From an uncultured Lachnospiraceae bacterium (GTDB lineage: Bacteria; Bacillota; Clostridia; Lachnospirales; Lachnospiraceae), in assembly GCA_910577045.1 (NCBI GenBank), contig CAJTLB010000002.1:193229-257228 (forward strand): 64,000 nucleotides of DNA. Reading direction: 5' to 3'. Shown in pieces: positions 53,646 through 63,055 of this stretch. A program made the position numbers and the translations under genes. Position 1 is the first letter of the stretch; the number at the start of each line of letters is the position of its first letter. Below the pieces are notes generated by a model, which searched no databases, was not told where the DNA came from, and saw nothing but the letters and a program-made list of their open reading frames with translations.

Positions 53646-54005
53646 AATATACCTCCTAATTTTTCACTATTTTTATCTGTTTTTACCACTATTGCAACTT
53701 ATTTAGCCATAGGATAGTCGGTATATCACGCTGTACCTTTTGACGATAAATAAAATGGCATTGTCTATTCGAGCCCCATCCTTATCTACCTCTTTCTGCC
53801 TGGCTGTGCCAGCTTTTATGATTTTCTCTTGATTATAGCATTATTAAGGCAAATCTGCAAGACATTTTCTGAAAATTTGAATACAAGCTATTTATAAATA
53901 TCTTTTTTAGCCTTGCATCCCTTTTAAATCCCAATTATACGTGTTATAATAGCACATAGTTGTGCCTAGCCACTTATTACAATATTTAACGGGGGAATTT
54001 TATTT
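53646..54005. other. 360-bp divergent control region of leuA and the chemoreceptor
   Basis: It contains the leuA promoter and its leader of about 180 bases, and a TATAAT (53945-53950) before the chemoreceptor gene whose -35 element is poor. In the leader, CTGGC-ACA-GCCAG forms a tight hairpin (minus strand, 53798-53810), and GATAAGGAT can pair, with one bulge, with ATCCTAT further on. No T-box motif and no riboswitch class I know was found. Confidence 0.5.
53832..53860 (-). promoter_or_regulatory. leuA promoter
   Basis: On the minus strand TTGCAG (53860-53855), 17 bases, TATAAT (53837-53832). The start point near 53825 leaves a leader of about 180 bases. Confidence 0.75.
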
Positions 54006-55394
54006 ATGTATATACCAAACAGAGATATTAGACGATTACTAAAAGCAATGGATGAAATTGCAGCAGGCAATTACCAGGAAGTGGATATTTCTATTTTTAA
54101 AAATCCTATATATGGAAAGAAATTAAATGCTGTTATCCATTCTTTAAAACAAGCAAACAATACTTATGTAATGAGAATGAATGAAGTAATGGAATCCGTT
54201 GGTGATAATGCTTTAATGAAAGACACTTTTGATCAGGTCACTTCCCAGACCACATCCATCCACCAAATGGAACAGGCCAGCCAAGACATGGAAAACGCTA
54301 TTCAGCATATTTCCTCTTCTATGGGCACTATCCGGGACAATACTTATGATATTTCAAATACATACCAAACCATTACCTTAAATATGAATGATAGTATCCA
54401 TGATGTCCAAGAATCTTCTGCAAAAATCCAAGTCATTAATAACCAAATGCAGGATTTTAATGAGAAAATCAAAAAAATCGGGGAAATTATTAATATTGTA
54501 AAAAAGGTTTCTCTCCAAAGTAAGCTCCTGGCATTAAATGCTTCTATTGAAGCTGCAAAAGCAGGGCCTGCCGGAAGCGGTTTTGCTATTGTTGCTGGCG
54601 AAATGCAGCAGCTTTCCCTCAGTACCACAGAATCTGCAGAACATATTACTGACTATGTTAAACAATTAAGTGAAGATACACATACTCTTGCTATTTCTAT
54701 GAACCAGACTACCCATATGCTCCATGAAAGTAATAACAAAGCAGAACGTTCTTTAAAAGATATGGAACAAATGAATTCCCAAATTAGCACTATTAAAGAT
54801 CGTATCAATAGCATTTTCCAAGATATTGATACGCAGACTAGTGCTACTGCTGATTTTGCAAAACAGATTGAACACCTTTTTAACAGTTATCATGAACTAT
54901 CTGATAATTGTATTAAATTAGGCAGGCATGTATTTCAAATTGGACGTTATATTGATAAAACAAGAAGTGATATGGTGCGTAAAAGTTCCATTATCACTGA
55001 TTTAGATTGGATTAGGGTGTTTGAAGTAGATCACTTTGTATTAATGTGGAGAGTCTATAATAATATTGTTGGCTTTGAACGCCTGCTCTCTAAACAGGTT
55101 GATAATCCTGCAGGTTGTAAACTTGGGAAATGGCTGGCTGCACAAACAGACCAGAACCTTATTAACAGCAATGAATTCCGGCAGCTTACTATTTCCCATA
55201 CAAACTTCCACCATTATGCTTTCCAATCCTGGCAGGCTAAAGAAGAAGGAAAAGATGAACTTGCTATTAACCATTTCCACAATACCTATCAGGCTTTCCT
55301 TCTTTTTGACCAAGCAATCCACGCCCTGCAAAATAAGATGAAGCAAATTGGATACAATAAAGAAACACCTGTCCCTGCTGTACAAACCGAATAA
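54006..55394 (+). CDS. Cytosolic methyl-accepting chemotaxis-like protein with CZB domain
   Basis: The protein has 462 residues and no membrane helix. A methyl-accepting signalling domain (about 80-310) holds the conserved hairpin tip 'LALNASIEAAKAG' and 'GFAIVAGEMQQLS'. The C-terminal chemoreceptor zinc-binding (CZB) domain (about 335-450) shows the zinc set: His in 'VDHFVLMW', Cys in 'GCKLGKWL' and two His in 'SHTNFHHYAF'. CZB receptors sense zinc and, through it, oxidants such as hypochlorous acid. No other chemotaxis gene lies near. Confidence 0.92.
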   Translation: MYIPNRDIRRLLKAMDEIAAGNYQEVDISIFKNPIYGKKLNAVIHSLKQANNTYVMRMNEVMESVGDNALMKDTFDQVTSQTTSIHQMEQASQDMENAIQHISSSMGTIRDNTYDISNTYQTITLNMNDSIHDVQESSAKIQVINNQMQDFNEKIKKIGEIINIVKKVSLQSKLLALNASIEAAKAGPAGSGFAIVAGEMQQLSLSTTESAEHITDYVKQLSEDTHTLAISMNQTTHMLHESNNKAERSLKDMEQMNSQISTIKDRINSIFQDIDTQTSATADFAKQIEHLFNSYHELSDNCIKLGRHVFQIGRYIDKTRSDMVRKSSIITDLDWIRVFEVDHFVLMWRVYNNIVGFERLLSKQVDNPAGCKLGKWLAAQTDQNLINSNEFRQLTISHTNFHHYAFQSWQAKEEGKDELAINHFHNTYQAFLLFDQAIHALQNKMKQIGYNKETPVPAVQTE

Positions 55395-55429
55395 AAAAGA
55401 TATTTCCTTATTATCCCTATGCCAAAAAA

Positions 55430-55532
55430 AATGGAGTTGTCGCATTAAGGAAAACATATACAAGATATTATAACACCATGCTGCATTTTATACTATATCT
55501 TGTATAATCAAAGTTTAATGTGACAGCTCCAT
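55430..55532. repeat. Long intergenic hairpin, copy 2
   Basis: AATGGAGTTGTCGCATTAA (55430-55448) pairs with TTAATGTGACAGCTCCATT (55514-55532), with two wobbles, and an inner ATATACAAGATAT pairs with ATATCTTGTATAA. It stands between convergent genes and probably stops transcription from both sides. The outer arm shares TGTGACAGCTC, and the place of both wobbles, with the hairpin at 8487-8581. Confidence 0.65.
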
Positions 55533-55589
55533 TTATTTTCTTTCTAAAAAACAGGACGTTCTTGTAATTTATCGTTAAATTCTTTTTAT

Positions 55590-57572
55590 TTATAAGCTTT
55601 TTACTGTTTCTACCACATGCTCAACGGTAAAGCCAAACTTTTCAAAGAGTTGTTTTGCTGGTGCACTTGCCCCAAAACCTGTCATTGTAACACAAGCACC
55701 ATCTAACCCGGCATATTTACCCCATCCAAAATCACTTAATGCTTCTACTACAACTCTCTTACGCACTGACTTTGGAAGGACAGACTCTTTATACTCAGCT
55801 GTCTGCTCTTCAAATATATCCATACTTGGCATACTTACTACGCGCACGTCAATCCCTTCCTTTAAAAGCTCTGCTCGTGCACCAACCGCTAATTCTACTT
55901 CTGATCCAGAAGCAATAATAATTGCATCTGGGGTTTCTTTTGTAGAATCTTGAAGGATATAAGCACCTTTTAATGCTTCTTTACTAGAGCCTTCTAACTG
56001 AGGAAGGTTTTGCCTGCTTAATACCAAAGCGGTAGGCGTTTTTGTAGAAGTAATGGCACTATACCATGCTGCTGCTGTTTCAGTCGCATCTGCCGGACGA
56101 AATACATGGAAATTCGGCAAAGCACGGAGCATAGCAAGCTGTTCAATCGGCTCATGGGTCGGCCCATCTTCGCCCACTCCAATACTGTCATGGGTAAACA
56201 CGTAAGTTAATGGTACTCCCATAATTGCAGAAAGCCTTGCCATTGGCTTTGTATAATCACTAAATACAAAGAATGTGGAAACAAACGCACGTAGGCCGCC
56301 ATGAAGCATAATACCATTGCCAATCGCTGCCATTGCTAATTCACGCACGCCAAAATGCAGGTTCCTTCCAGCATAATTTTCTTTTGAGAAATCCCCCTTC
56401 TCATTCATATATGTCTTTGTGGAAGGAGATAAATCTGCTGCGCCGCCAATTAAATTTGGCAACAGCTCTTTAATTTTTTGGATCTGCTTGCCAGATAAAA
56501 TCCTAGTTGCCTCTGGCTTATCCTCATACTTCCAGTATTCCTCACAATTATAAGCCTTTTCTGCCTGATGTTCATTATAATAGGTATCCCAAAGCTCTTT
56601 CATATCAGGATATGCTGCACAGTAATCTGCAAATAACTTATTCCATGCTTCCTCTGCTTCTGCCTTTCCTTCTACTAATGCTTTATAATTTGCATATACT
56701 TCATCTGGCACATAAAATGCCTTGTCAGCAGGAAATCCTAAATTCTCCTTTAATGCAGCTACATTCTCATCTCCAAGCGGTTCTCCATGTGCGCTTGCTT
56801 TTCCTTGTTTTGCAGGGCAGCCATAACCAATTTGTGTTTTTACAGTAATAAAAGATGGGCGGCTTACATCAGCTTTTGCTTCTTCTATTGCTTTACCAAT
56901 CTCTTCTAGATTATTTCCATCTTCTACAGTAATGGTCTGGAAACCAAATGCTTCCATACGTTTCTGTACATTTTCTGTAAAGGCAATATCTGTACTTCCT
57001 TCAATAGAAATTTGGTTAGAATCATATAAAACAATTAACTTGCCAAGCCCTAATGTCCCTGCCAAAGAAAATGCCTCTGAAGAAATCCCCTCCATCATAC
57101 AACCATCCCCGCCAAGTACAAACGTATAATGGTCAACAACTGGATAATTTTCTTTATTAAATACCGCTGCAAGATGAGCCTCTGCCATTGCCATGCCAAC
57201 TGCCATGCCCATGCCTGCACCCAAAGGCCCTGTTGTAGCTTCTACTCCTATTGTATGCCCATATTCTGGATGGCCTGGGGTTAAAGAATCCATTTGGCGG
57301 AAATTCTTTAAATCCTCTATTGTCAAACCATAGCCAAACAAATGTAAAAGAGAATACAATAAAGTAGAACCATGCCCTCCTGATAAAATAAAACGGTCAC
57401 GGTTTGCCCACTTTGGGTCTTTTGGGTTGTGGTTCATATGTTTTGCCCACAATTCATATGCCATAGCGGCAGAACCAAGCGGCAGCCCTGGATGGCCTGA
57501 CTTTGCCTTTTGTACAGCATCTGCTGCCAAAACCCGGATGGCATTGACTGACATTGTGTCGATCTTACTCAT
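55590..57572 (-). CDS. tkt: Transketolase
   Basis: A 660-residue thiamine-diphosphate enzyme of the pentose phosphate pathway. Features are 'GHGSTLLYSLLHLFG', the ThDP motif 'GGDGCMMEGISSEA', 'FVSTFFVFSDYTKP' and 'THDSIGVGEDGPTHEP'. The start at 'MSKIDT' follows GGAGG; the longer frame overlaps the transaldolase gene and is unlikely. It ends a four-gene unit with araD, the FGGY kinase and transaldolase. Confidence 0.97.
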   Translation of the reverse strand: MSKIDTMSVNAIRVLAADAVQKAKSGHPGLPLGSAAMAYELWAKHMNHNPKDPKWANRDRFILSGGHGSTLLYSLLHLFGYGLTIEDLKNFRQMDSLTPGHPEYGHTIGVEATTGPLGAGMGMAVGMAMAEAHLAAVFNKENYPVVDHYTFVLGGDGCMMEGISSEAFSLAGTLGLGKLIVLYDSNQISIEGSTDIAFTENVQKRMEAFGFQTITVEDGNNLEEIGKAIEEAKADVSRPSFITVKTQIGYGCPAKQGKASAHGEPLGDENVAALKENLGFPADKAFYVPDEVYANYKALVEGKAEAEEAWNKLFADYCAAYPDMKELWDTYYNEHQAEKAYNCEEYWKYEDKPEATRILSGKQIQKIKELLPNLIGGAADLSPSTKTYMNEKGDFSKENYAGRNLHFGVRELAMAAIGNGIMLHGGLRAFVSTFFVFSDYTKPMARLSAIMGVPLTYVFTHDSIGVGEDGPTHEPIEQLAMLRALPNFHVFRPADATETAAAWYSAITSTKTPTALVLSRQNLPQLEGSSKEALKGAYILQDSTKETPDAIIIASGSEVELAVGARAELLKEGIDVRVVSMPSMDIFEEQTAEYKESVLPKSVRKRVVVEALSDFGWGKYAGLDGACVTMTGFGASAPAKQLFEKFGFTVEHVVETVKSL

Positions 57573-57606
57573 TTTTTCCTCCGTTCCTGCTGTTTGCCAG
57601 CATATT

Positions 57607-58260
57607 TTATTTTCCAAATACTGCTTCATAATCCTTCTTAAACTTTGCAATCCCCTGATCGGTCAATGGATGCTTTGTCATCTGCTCCAATACACTATAT
57701 GGGACTGTTGCAATATCTGCACCTGCTAACGCACAATCTGTTACATGGATTGGGTTACGCACACTCGCTGCAATAATCTCTGTCTCTAACCCATAATTAT
57801 TAAAGATATCTGCAATTGTACGGATTAAATCAATGCCTGGCTGGGAAATATCATCTAAACGCCCAAGGAATGGAGATACAAAGGCAGCGCCTGCCCTAGC
57901 TGCAAGAAGTGCCTGGTTTGCAGAAAATACCAATGTTACATTACATTTAATCCCCTCACTTGCCAAGACTTTTGTTGCCTTTAACCCTTCTACTGTCATA
58001 GGGATCTTAACTACCATATTTTTATGGATCTTAGCAATTTCACGTCCTTCTGCAATCATGCCTTCCGCATCTTCTGTAGTTGCTTTTACTTCCCCACTAA
58101 TCGGCCCATCTACAATAGATGCAATTTCTGCAATAACTTGGTTAAAATCTCTTCCTTCTTTTGCAATTAAAGATGGGTTAGTGGTAACGCCACAGATAAT
58201 CCCCATATCATTTGCCTTCCTAATATCATCTACATTCGCTGTGTCAATAAAAAATTTCAT
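57607..58260 (-). CDS. tal: Transaldolase (small, FSA/TalC type)
   Basis: The protein has 217 residues, the short decameric class. 'FFIDTANVDDIRKA' and 'GVTTNPSLIAKEG' are at the N terminus and the Schiff-base lysine is in 'MVVKIPMT'. It moves dihydroxyacetone units between sugar phosphates; relatives can also act as fructose-6-P aldolase. Its place before tkt suits pentose use. Confidence 0.95.
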   Translation of the reverse strand: MKFFIDTANVDDIRKANDMGIICGVTTNPSLIAKEGRDFNQVIAEIASIVDGPISGEVKATTEDAEGMIAEGREIAKIHKNMVVKIPMTVEGLKATKVLASEGIKCNVTLVFSANQALLAARAGAAFVSPFLGRLDDISQPGIDLIRTIADIFNNYGLETEIIAASVRNPIHVTDCALAGADIATVPYSVLEQMTKHPLTDQGIAKFKKDYEAVFGK

Positions 58261-58294
58261 AGTCCTTTATCCTCCTTATAGTTAAATTATTCTA

Positions 58295-59902
58295 TTACAA
58301 AGCTTCTACTGCAGCGCGTTCGATAGAAAGCCCTGCTTTGTAATGCTCCATAAACTGGTTAAAGCCGTCTACATCTTTCTTATCTGGCTCTACGCATACG
58401 CCAGCCTCCCCGCCAAATACTCGGTTTTCCAAATATTTGGCAAGAGTTTCATTTTCTTCTTTATGCACCATATAAGAGGCCAATAGGGCAATCCCCCATG
58501 CTCCTCCTTCCCCTGCTGTTTCCATTACCGACACAGGGGCATCCATTGCTGCCGCCAAAATTTTTTGGCCCACCCCTTTTGTCTTAAAAAACCCGCCATG
58601 CCCAAAAATACGATCTATTTTTACTTGTTCTTCTTTTAATAAAATATCCAGCCCTGTCTTTAATGCACCCAAGGAAGTAAATAAATGGGCCCTTATAAAA
58701 TTTGCCAATGTAAAATGGCTTTCTGGTTTCCGTACAAACAATGGCCTGCCTTCTTCAAAACCTGTAATATGCTCCCCAGAAAAATAATTATAGGCAAGCA
58801 ACCCACCACAGTCACTTTCGCCTTCTAACGCTTTATTATATAAAGTAGCATATAATTTATCCATATCTGCTTCTATGCCAAAACTTTCAGCAAATTCACG
58901 GAATAACCCTACCCACGCATTTAAGTCTGACGTACAATTGTTACAATGGACCATAGCCACCTCATCCCCAGCAGGCGTTGTTACAATATCTAATTCTTTG
59001 TGCACTTGGTTTAATTCTTTTTCCAACACAACCATAGCAAATACAGATGTACCCGCAGATACATTCCCCGTCCTAACCGCTACGCTATTGGTAGCTGCCA
59101 TTCCTGTGCCTGCATCGCCTTCTGGCGGGCATAACATAATCCCTGCTTCCAAATTACCACTACAATCCAGTAATGCAGCACCTTCTTTTGTTAAAATCCC
59201 GCCATTTTCCCCTGCCTTTAGTACCTTTGGGAAAATCTCTTTTAAGCTCCAAGGATATTGTTTTTCTTGTACCAATTTTTCAAACTGATCCATCATTCCT
59301 TTATGGAAATCCCCTGCTTTTGGATCAATAGGGAACATGCCAGAAGCTTCCCCTACTCCTAATACCTTTTCCCCTGTTAATTTCCAATGGATATAACCTG
59401 CCAATGTTGTTTGGAAAGCAATCTCCTTTACATGTTCTTCCTCATTTAATATGGATTGGTACAAGTGGGCAATACTCCATCTTTGTGGAATATTAAAATG
59501 AAATGCCTCAGTAAGTTTTTCTGCTGCTTCTTCTGTAATGGTATTTCTCCATGTGCGGAATGGGACTAAAAGTTCCCCTTCTTTATTAAATACCATATAT
59601 CCGTGCATCATAGCTGAAAAACCAATTGCTGCCAATTTATGCAATGTAACGCCATATTGTTTTTTTACTTCCTCTGCCATTTTCTGGTAACTGTCTTGTA
59701 ACCCTGCCCAAATATCAGGCAAACTATATGTCCAAATTCCATTCTCATACTGGTTTTCCCAGTCATGGCTTCCTGATGCAAGAGGTACATGATCCTCTCC
59801 TATCAAAACTGCCTTAATCCTAGTAGATCCAAGTTCTATTCCCAGAACAGCCTTGCCATCTGCAATAACCTTGCTTCTATCTGTCCCCATCTCAATCCTC
59901 AT
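58295..59902 (-). CDS. FGGY family carbohydrate kinase, probably a pentulose kinase
   Basis: A 535-residue kinase with the N-terminal 'LGIELGSTRIKAVLI' and C-terminal 'RIFGHGGFFKTKGVGQKIL' segments of the FGGY family. It lies three bases from araD and upstream of transaldolase and transketolase, so L-ribulose or D-xylulose is the expected substrate. It differs enough from classic AraB and XylB that I do not assign a symbol. The start is uncertain between 59902 and the ATG at 59890. Confidence 0.87.
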   Translation of the reverse strand: MRIEMGTDRSKVIADGKAVLGIELGSTRIKAVLIGEDHVPLASGSHDWENQYENGIWTYSLPDIWAGLQDSYQKMAEEVKKQYGVTLHKLAAIGFSAMMHGYMVFNKEGELLVPFRTWRNTITEEAAEKLTEAFHFNIPQRWSIAHLYQSILNEEEHVKEIAFQTTLAGYIHWKLTGEKVLGVGEASGMFPIDPKAGDFHKGMMDQFEKLVQEKQYPWSLKEIFPKVLKAGENGGILTKEGAALLDCSGNLEAGIMLCPPEGDAGTGMAATNSVAVRTGNVSAGTSVFAMVVLEKELNQVHKELDIVTTPAGDEVAMVHCNNCTSDLNAWVGLFREFAESFGIEADMDKLYATLYNKALEGESDCGGLLAYNYFSGEHITGFEEGRPLFVRKPESHFTLANFIRAHLFTSLGALKTGLDILLKEEQVKIDRIFGHGGFFKTKGVGQKILAAAMDAPVSVMETAGEGGAWGIALLASYMVHKEENETLAKYLENRVFGGEAGVCVEPDKKDVDGFNQFMEHYKAGLSIERAAVEAL

Positions 59903-59904
59903 CC

Positions 59905-60603
59905 CTATTCTATATTGCCTTGCCCATAATAAGCATTAGCACCATGCTTCCTATAATAATGTTTATCTAAAAGGTACTGCCCTACTCGTTTTACACGTGG
60001 ATTTAATGTCATAGTCTTATATGCCATCTCTGCTACTTTGTCCAATACTACCGCATGATATACACTATCTGCCGGATTTTTCCCCCAGGCAAATGGCCCA
60101 TGGTTTTTTACTACAATTCCTGGTATAGCCATTGGATCCTTTGCGCCAATTGTCTCTACAATTACATTACCTGTATTTTCTTCATATGCTTCTTCAATTT
60201 CTTTTTTCGTTAAATCCCTTGTACATGGAATATCTCCAAAGAAATAATCTGCATGTGTTGTCCCCAATGCTGGAATATCCATCCCTGCTTGTGCAAAAGT
60301 GACTGCCCAAGTAGAATGTGTATGCACTACGCCGCCTATCTCTTTGTAAGTACGATAAAGCACTAAATGAGTTGGGGTATCAGAAGATGGTTTATACTTG
60401 CCTTCCACTACATTTCCCTGTATGTCTACCACCACCATATCCTCTGGCTTCATAGTATCATAATCTACCCCGCTTGGCTTAATTACCACTAATTGCTTTT
60501 CTCTGTCAATGCCACTGACATTCCCCCAGGTATAAATCACAAGCCCTTTTTCTACCAGCTCCATATTCGCCCTGTAAACATCTTCCTTTAACTGTTCCAG
60601 CAT
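59905..60603 (-). CDS. araD: L-ribulose-5-phosphate 4-epimerase
   Basis: The enzyme has 232 residues and converts L-ribulose-5-P to D-xylulose-5-P. It is a class II aldolase fold with the zinc histidines of 'GVVHTHSTWAV' and 'KNHGPFAWGK' and the phosphate site 'TWGNVSGID'. GGAGG precedes the chosen ATG. No arabinose isomerase lies in the window. Confidence 0.95.
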   Translation of the reverse strand: MLEQLKEDVYRANMELVEKGLVIYTWGNVSGIDREKQLVVIKPSGVDYDTMKPEDMVVVDIQGNVVEGKYKPSSDTPTHLVLYRTYKEIGGVVHTHSTWAVTFAQAGMDIPALGTTHADYFFGDIPCTRDLTKKEIEEAYEENTGNVIVETIGAKDPMAIPGIVVKNHGPFAWGKNPADSVYHAVVLDKVAEMAYKTMTLNPRVKRVGQYLLDKHYYRKHGANAYYGQGNIE

Positions 60604-60646
60604 CCTTTTCCTCCGCTTGCCTTCCAATTTTTATTCCATAAATAGA

Positions 60647-60690
60647 GAAAACCCGCATCCGTCTATTCCTTTACGGATACAGGCATTTTC
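60647..60690 (-). terminator. Terminator after pgi
   Basis: On the minus strand TGCCTGTATCCGT pairs with ACGGATGCGGG and is followed by TTTTC. It lies between pgi and araD, so the pentose unit probably has another start or partial read-through. Confidence 0.7.
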
Positions 60691-60731
60691 TACTTTGATA
60701 TGGATACCATCTGTTATAAAATTCCTTTTTA

Positions 60732-62078
60732 TTACAGACGTTTCATCAATTCTTCTCTCTGTGCCTCATATCCCGGTTTGCCAAGCAAAGCGAACATATT
60801 CTTCTTATAGCTCTCTACTCCGGGCTGATTAAACGGATTAATTCCTAAAATATAACCACTTACGCCACATGCAAATTCAAAGAAATAAAACAACTCGCCC
60901 AGATAAAATTCATTTTGTTCTGGGATTTTTACTACTAAGTTAGGTACCTGTCCATCTGTATGGGCAAGCATTGTCCCATTCATTGCACATTTATTAATAA
61001 AATCCACACTCTTACCAGCAAGGTAGTTTAACCCATCCAAATCCACTGGCTCTTCTTCTATGAAAACTTCACACTGAGGTTTTTCCACACTCATTACTGT
61101 TTCAAACATAATCCTTGCGCCATCTTGGATAAACTGGCCCATAGAATGTAAATCAGTAGTAAGGTCAACTGCTGCCGGGAATAGCCCTCTTTGATCTTTT
61201 CCTTCACTCTCCCCATAAAGCTGCTTCCACCATTCTGACACATAATGGAGAGAAGGCTCGTAATTAGCTACAATTTCTACTTCTTTTCCTTTTCTAAGAA
61301 GAATATTCCTTACTGCTGCATATTTCATTGCATCATTTTCTTCAAATGGCTGTTCTAATGCAGTCTTCCTGCCTGATGCTGCACCTTCCATTAACTTATC
61401 AATATCAGCACCGCTTACTGCAATTGGCAAAAGCCCTACTGCAGTTAATACAGAGAACCTTCCGCCTACATCATCAGGAACTACAAATGTCTCGTATCCC
61501 TCTTCTGTGGCCAAATTCTTTAATGCCCCTTTTGCTTTATCTGTAGTAGCATAGATTCTCTTTGCTGCTTCTGCCTTACCATATTTTTCTTCCAATTTCT
61601 TTTTAAATACCCGGAATGCAATAGCAGGTTCTGTTGTTGTACCAGACTTTGAAATAATATTTACAGAGAAATCCCTGTCACCAATTACTTCCATTAAATG
61701 AGTGATATATGTACTGCTAATATTATTGCCAACAAAATAAATTTCTGGTGTTTTACGGATTTCTTTTGATACGCTATTATAAAAATTATGCCTTAAAAAT
61801 TCAATAGCTGCCCTAGCCCCCAAATAAGAGCCGCCAATCCCAATTACCAATAATACTTCTGAATCTCCTTGTATCTTCTTTGCTGCCTCTTTAATCCTTG
61901 CAAATTCATCCTTATCATAATCTACTGGGAGATCAATCCATCCAAGGAAGTCATTTCCCGCACCTGACTTAGAAAGCAATACCTCTTTTGCTTTTGCTGC
62001 GATTTCAGCCATACTTTCCATTTCATGCGGAGCAATTACATTTGCTGCTTTACCATAATCAAATGTCACTTTCGCCAT
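60732..62078 (-). CDS. pgi: Glucose-6-phosphate isomerase
   Basis: This 448-residue enzyme of glycolysis has the short Gram-positive form. Sugar-phosphate-binding 'SKSGTTTEPAIAF', 'GGRFSVLTAVGLLPIA' and the C-terminal 'FNQPGVESYK' with the catalytic lysine are all present. GGAG precedes the ATG. Confidence 0.97.
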   Translation of the reverse strand: MAKVTFDYGKAANVIAPHEMESMAEIAAKAKEVLLSKSGAGNDFLGWIDLPVDYDKDEFARIKEAAKKIQGDSEVLLVIGIGGSYLGARAAIEFLRHNFYNSVSKEIRKTPEIYFVGNNISSTYITHLMEVIGDRDFSVNIISKSGTTTEPAIAFRVFKKKLEEKYGKAEAAKRIYATTDKAKGALKNLATEEGYETFVVPDDVGGRFSVLTAVGLLPIAVSGADIDKLMEGAASGRKTALEQPFEENDAMKYAAVRNILLRKGKEVEIVANYEPSLHYVSEWWKQLYGESEGKDQRGLFPAAVDLTTDLHSMGQFIQDGARIMFETVMSVEKPQCEVFIEEEPVDLDGLNYLAGKSVDFINKCAMNGTMLAHTDGQVPNLVVKIPEQNEFYLGELFYFFEFACGVSGYILGINPFNQPGVESYKKNMFALLGKPGYEAQREELMKRL

Positions 62079-62139
62079 TTTTTTACACGCTCCTTTGCAC
62101 TCATTTTATGTATTTGTTAATTATTTCTCAATCTCTTTT

Positions 62140-62168
62140 ATTATATCCAATTTAAGCAATAATAGCAA
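62140..62168 (-). promoter_or_regulatory. pgi promoter
   Basis: On the minus strand TTGCTA (62168-62163), 17 bases, TATAAT (62145-62140). Confidence 0.75.
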
Positions 62169-62172
62169 TAGT

Positions 62173-62910
62173 TTATCCCAAAAACCCTTCAATTATTTCT
62201 TCTACTAATTTGCCTTCTGCAGGGGTAAGCACATAAGGAGTATCCGGTTCCCCTTGTTCTCTCTCAGAAGCAATCTGTTCCAATGATTTCTTTAAATATT
62301 GTATATCTGTTTCTGCCTCTGGGGATAATTTCCCCCCTGCCCTTCTTTCTTTTAATTCGTTAATCAAAGCTTCTTTTTCCTCCTGTTTACTTCGCTCCCA
62401 TGCTTCTATTGGAAGGCGGTTATTTAAGTAATTTAAAACAGCAACTTCTAGCAATTCCTGTTTTCTCCCTGCATTACAAAGCCACGTTATATCCATAATC
62501 CCCGCTAAAAGCACAAGCCCTGCTGCTGTATAAAGCTCTAGCACTTCTCTTGTTATCCCCAAATATTCCCCAGACAACACCACGGCTAACCCAAGTATAA
62601 AACATAAAAAAAGAGCTTGTCCAGATATTCGTTTCAACCCGTCAATCGTTATCCCAAAAAACCGATGATTATACAGGCTTGCACTTATAAAGGAATCAAT
62701 ATCCCGGATTCCTTCCCTTTTCTGGCAGCAGCTCTCATAATTTTTTTTCATTTGTTGTATTAGCTTATGCTTTGGTGCCCCATCTCTTTTTAAATCTTTT
62801 AAAAGACTGCGGTATATCCCGCCCAAGAATATACGGCTTAACATCCCTATTGCCGCTATTACTGCCATTGCCGCTAATACCCAATATTCATTTACCATTC
62901 TGACAAACAT
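62173..62910 (-). CDS. Membrane protein of unknown function
   Basis: The protein has 245 residues. Three hydrophobic segments (about 10-30, 95-115, 125-145) are followed by a charged helical C-terminal tail of about 95 residues that should lie in the cytoplasm. The start at 'MFVRMV' has AAAGGGGA 6 bases ahead. I do not recognise the family. Confidence 0.7.
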   Translation of the reverse strand: MFVRMVNEYWVLAAMAVIAAIGMLSRIFLGGIYRSLLKDLKRDGAPKHKLIQQMKKNYESCCQKREGIRDIDSFISASLYNHRFFGITIDGLKRISGQALFLCFILGLAVVLSGEYLGITREVLELYTAAGLVLLAGIMDITWLCNAGRKQELLEVAVLNYLNNRLPIEAWERSKQEEKEALINELKERRAGGKLSPEAETDIQYLKKSLEQIASEREQGEPDTPYVLTPAEGKLVEEIIEGFLG

Positions 62911-63055
62911 ATAAAGTCCCCTTTCTATATCCAAGATATTCCTTATTTCATTATTATAGTACCATAATTGGAAAATTTTGGAAAGATAGGCAGGGAACTT
63001 TTTGTATGACTTTTTCTGATAAAATTTTACATTATATGTCTATTTATAGCTATCC

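Noticed and set aside
53646..53830. T-box or SAM-I riboswitch before leuA
   Set aside because: ATCAAGAG near the transcript start recalls SAM-I, but the following conserved GGAGGGA and GGCAACC parts are absent; the T-box AGGGTGG core is also absent.
55041..55463. Minus-strand open frame of 140 codons inside the chemoreceptor gene
   Set aside because: It is opposite to the conserved CZB domain coding region and has no recognisable protein or ribosome site.
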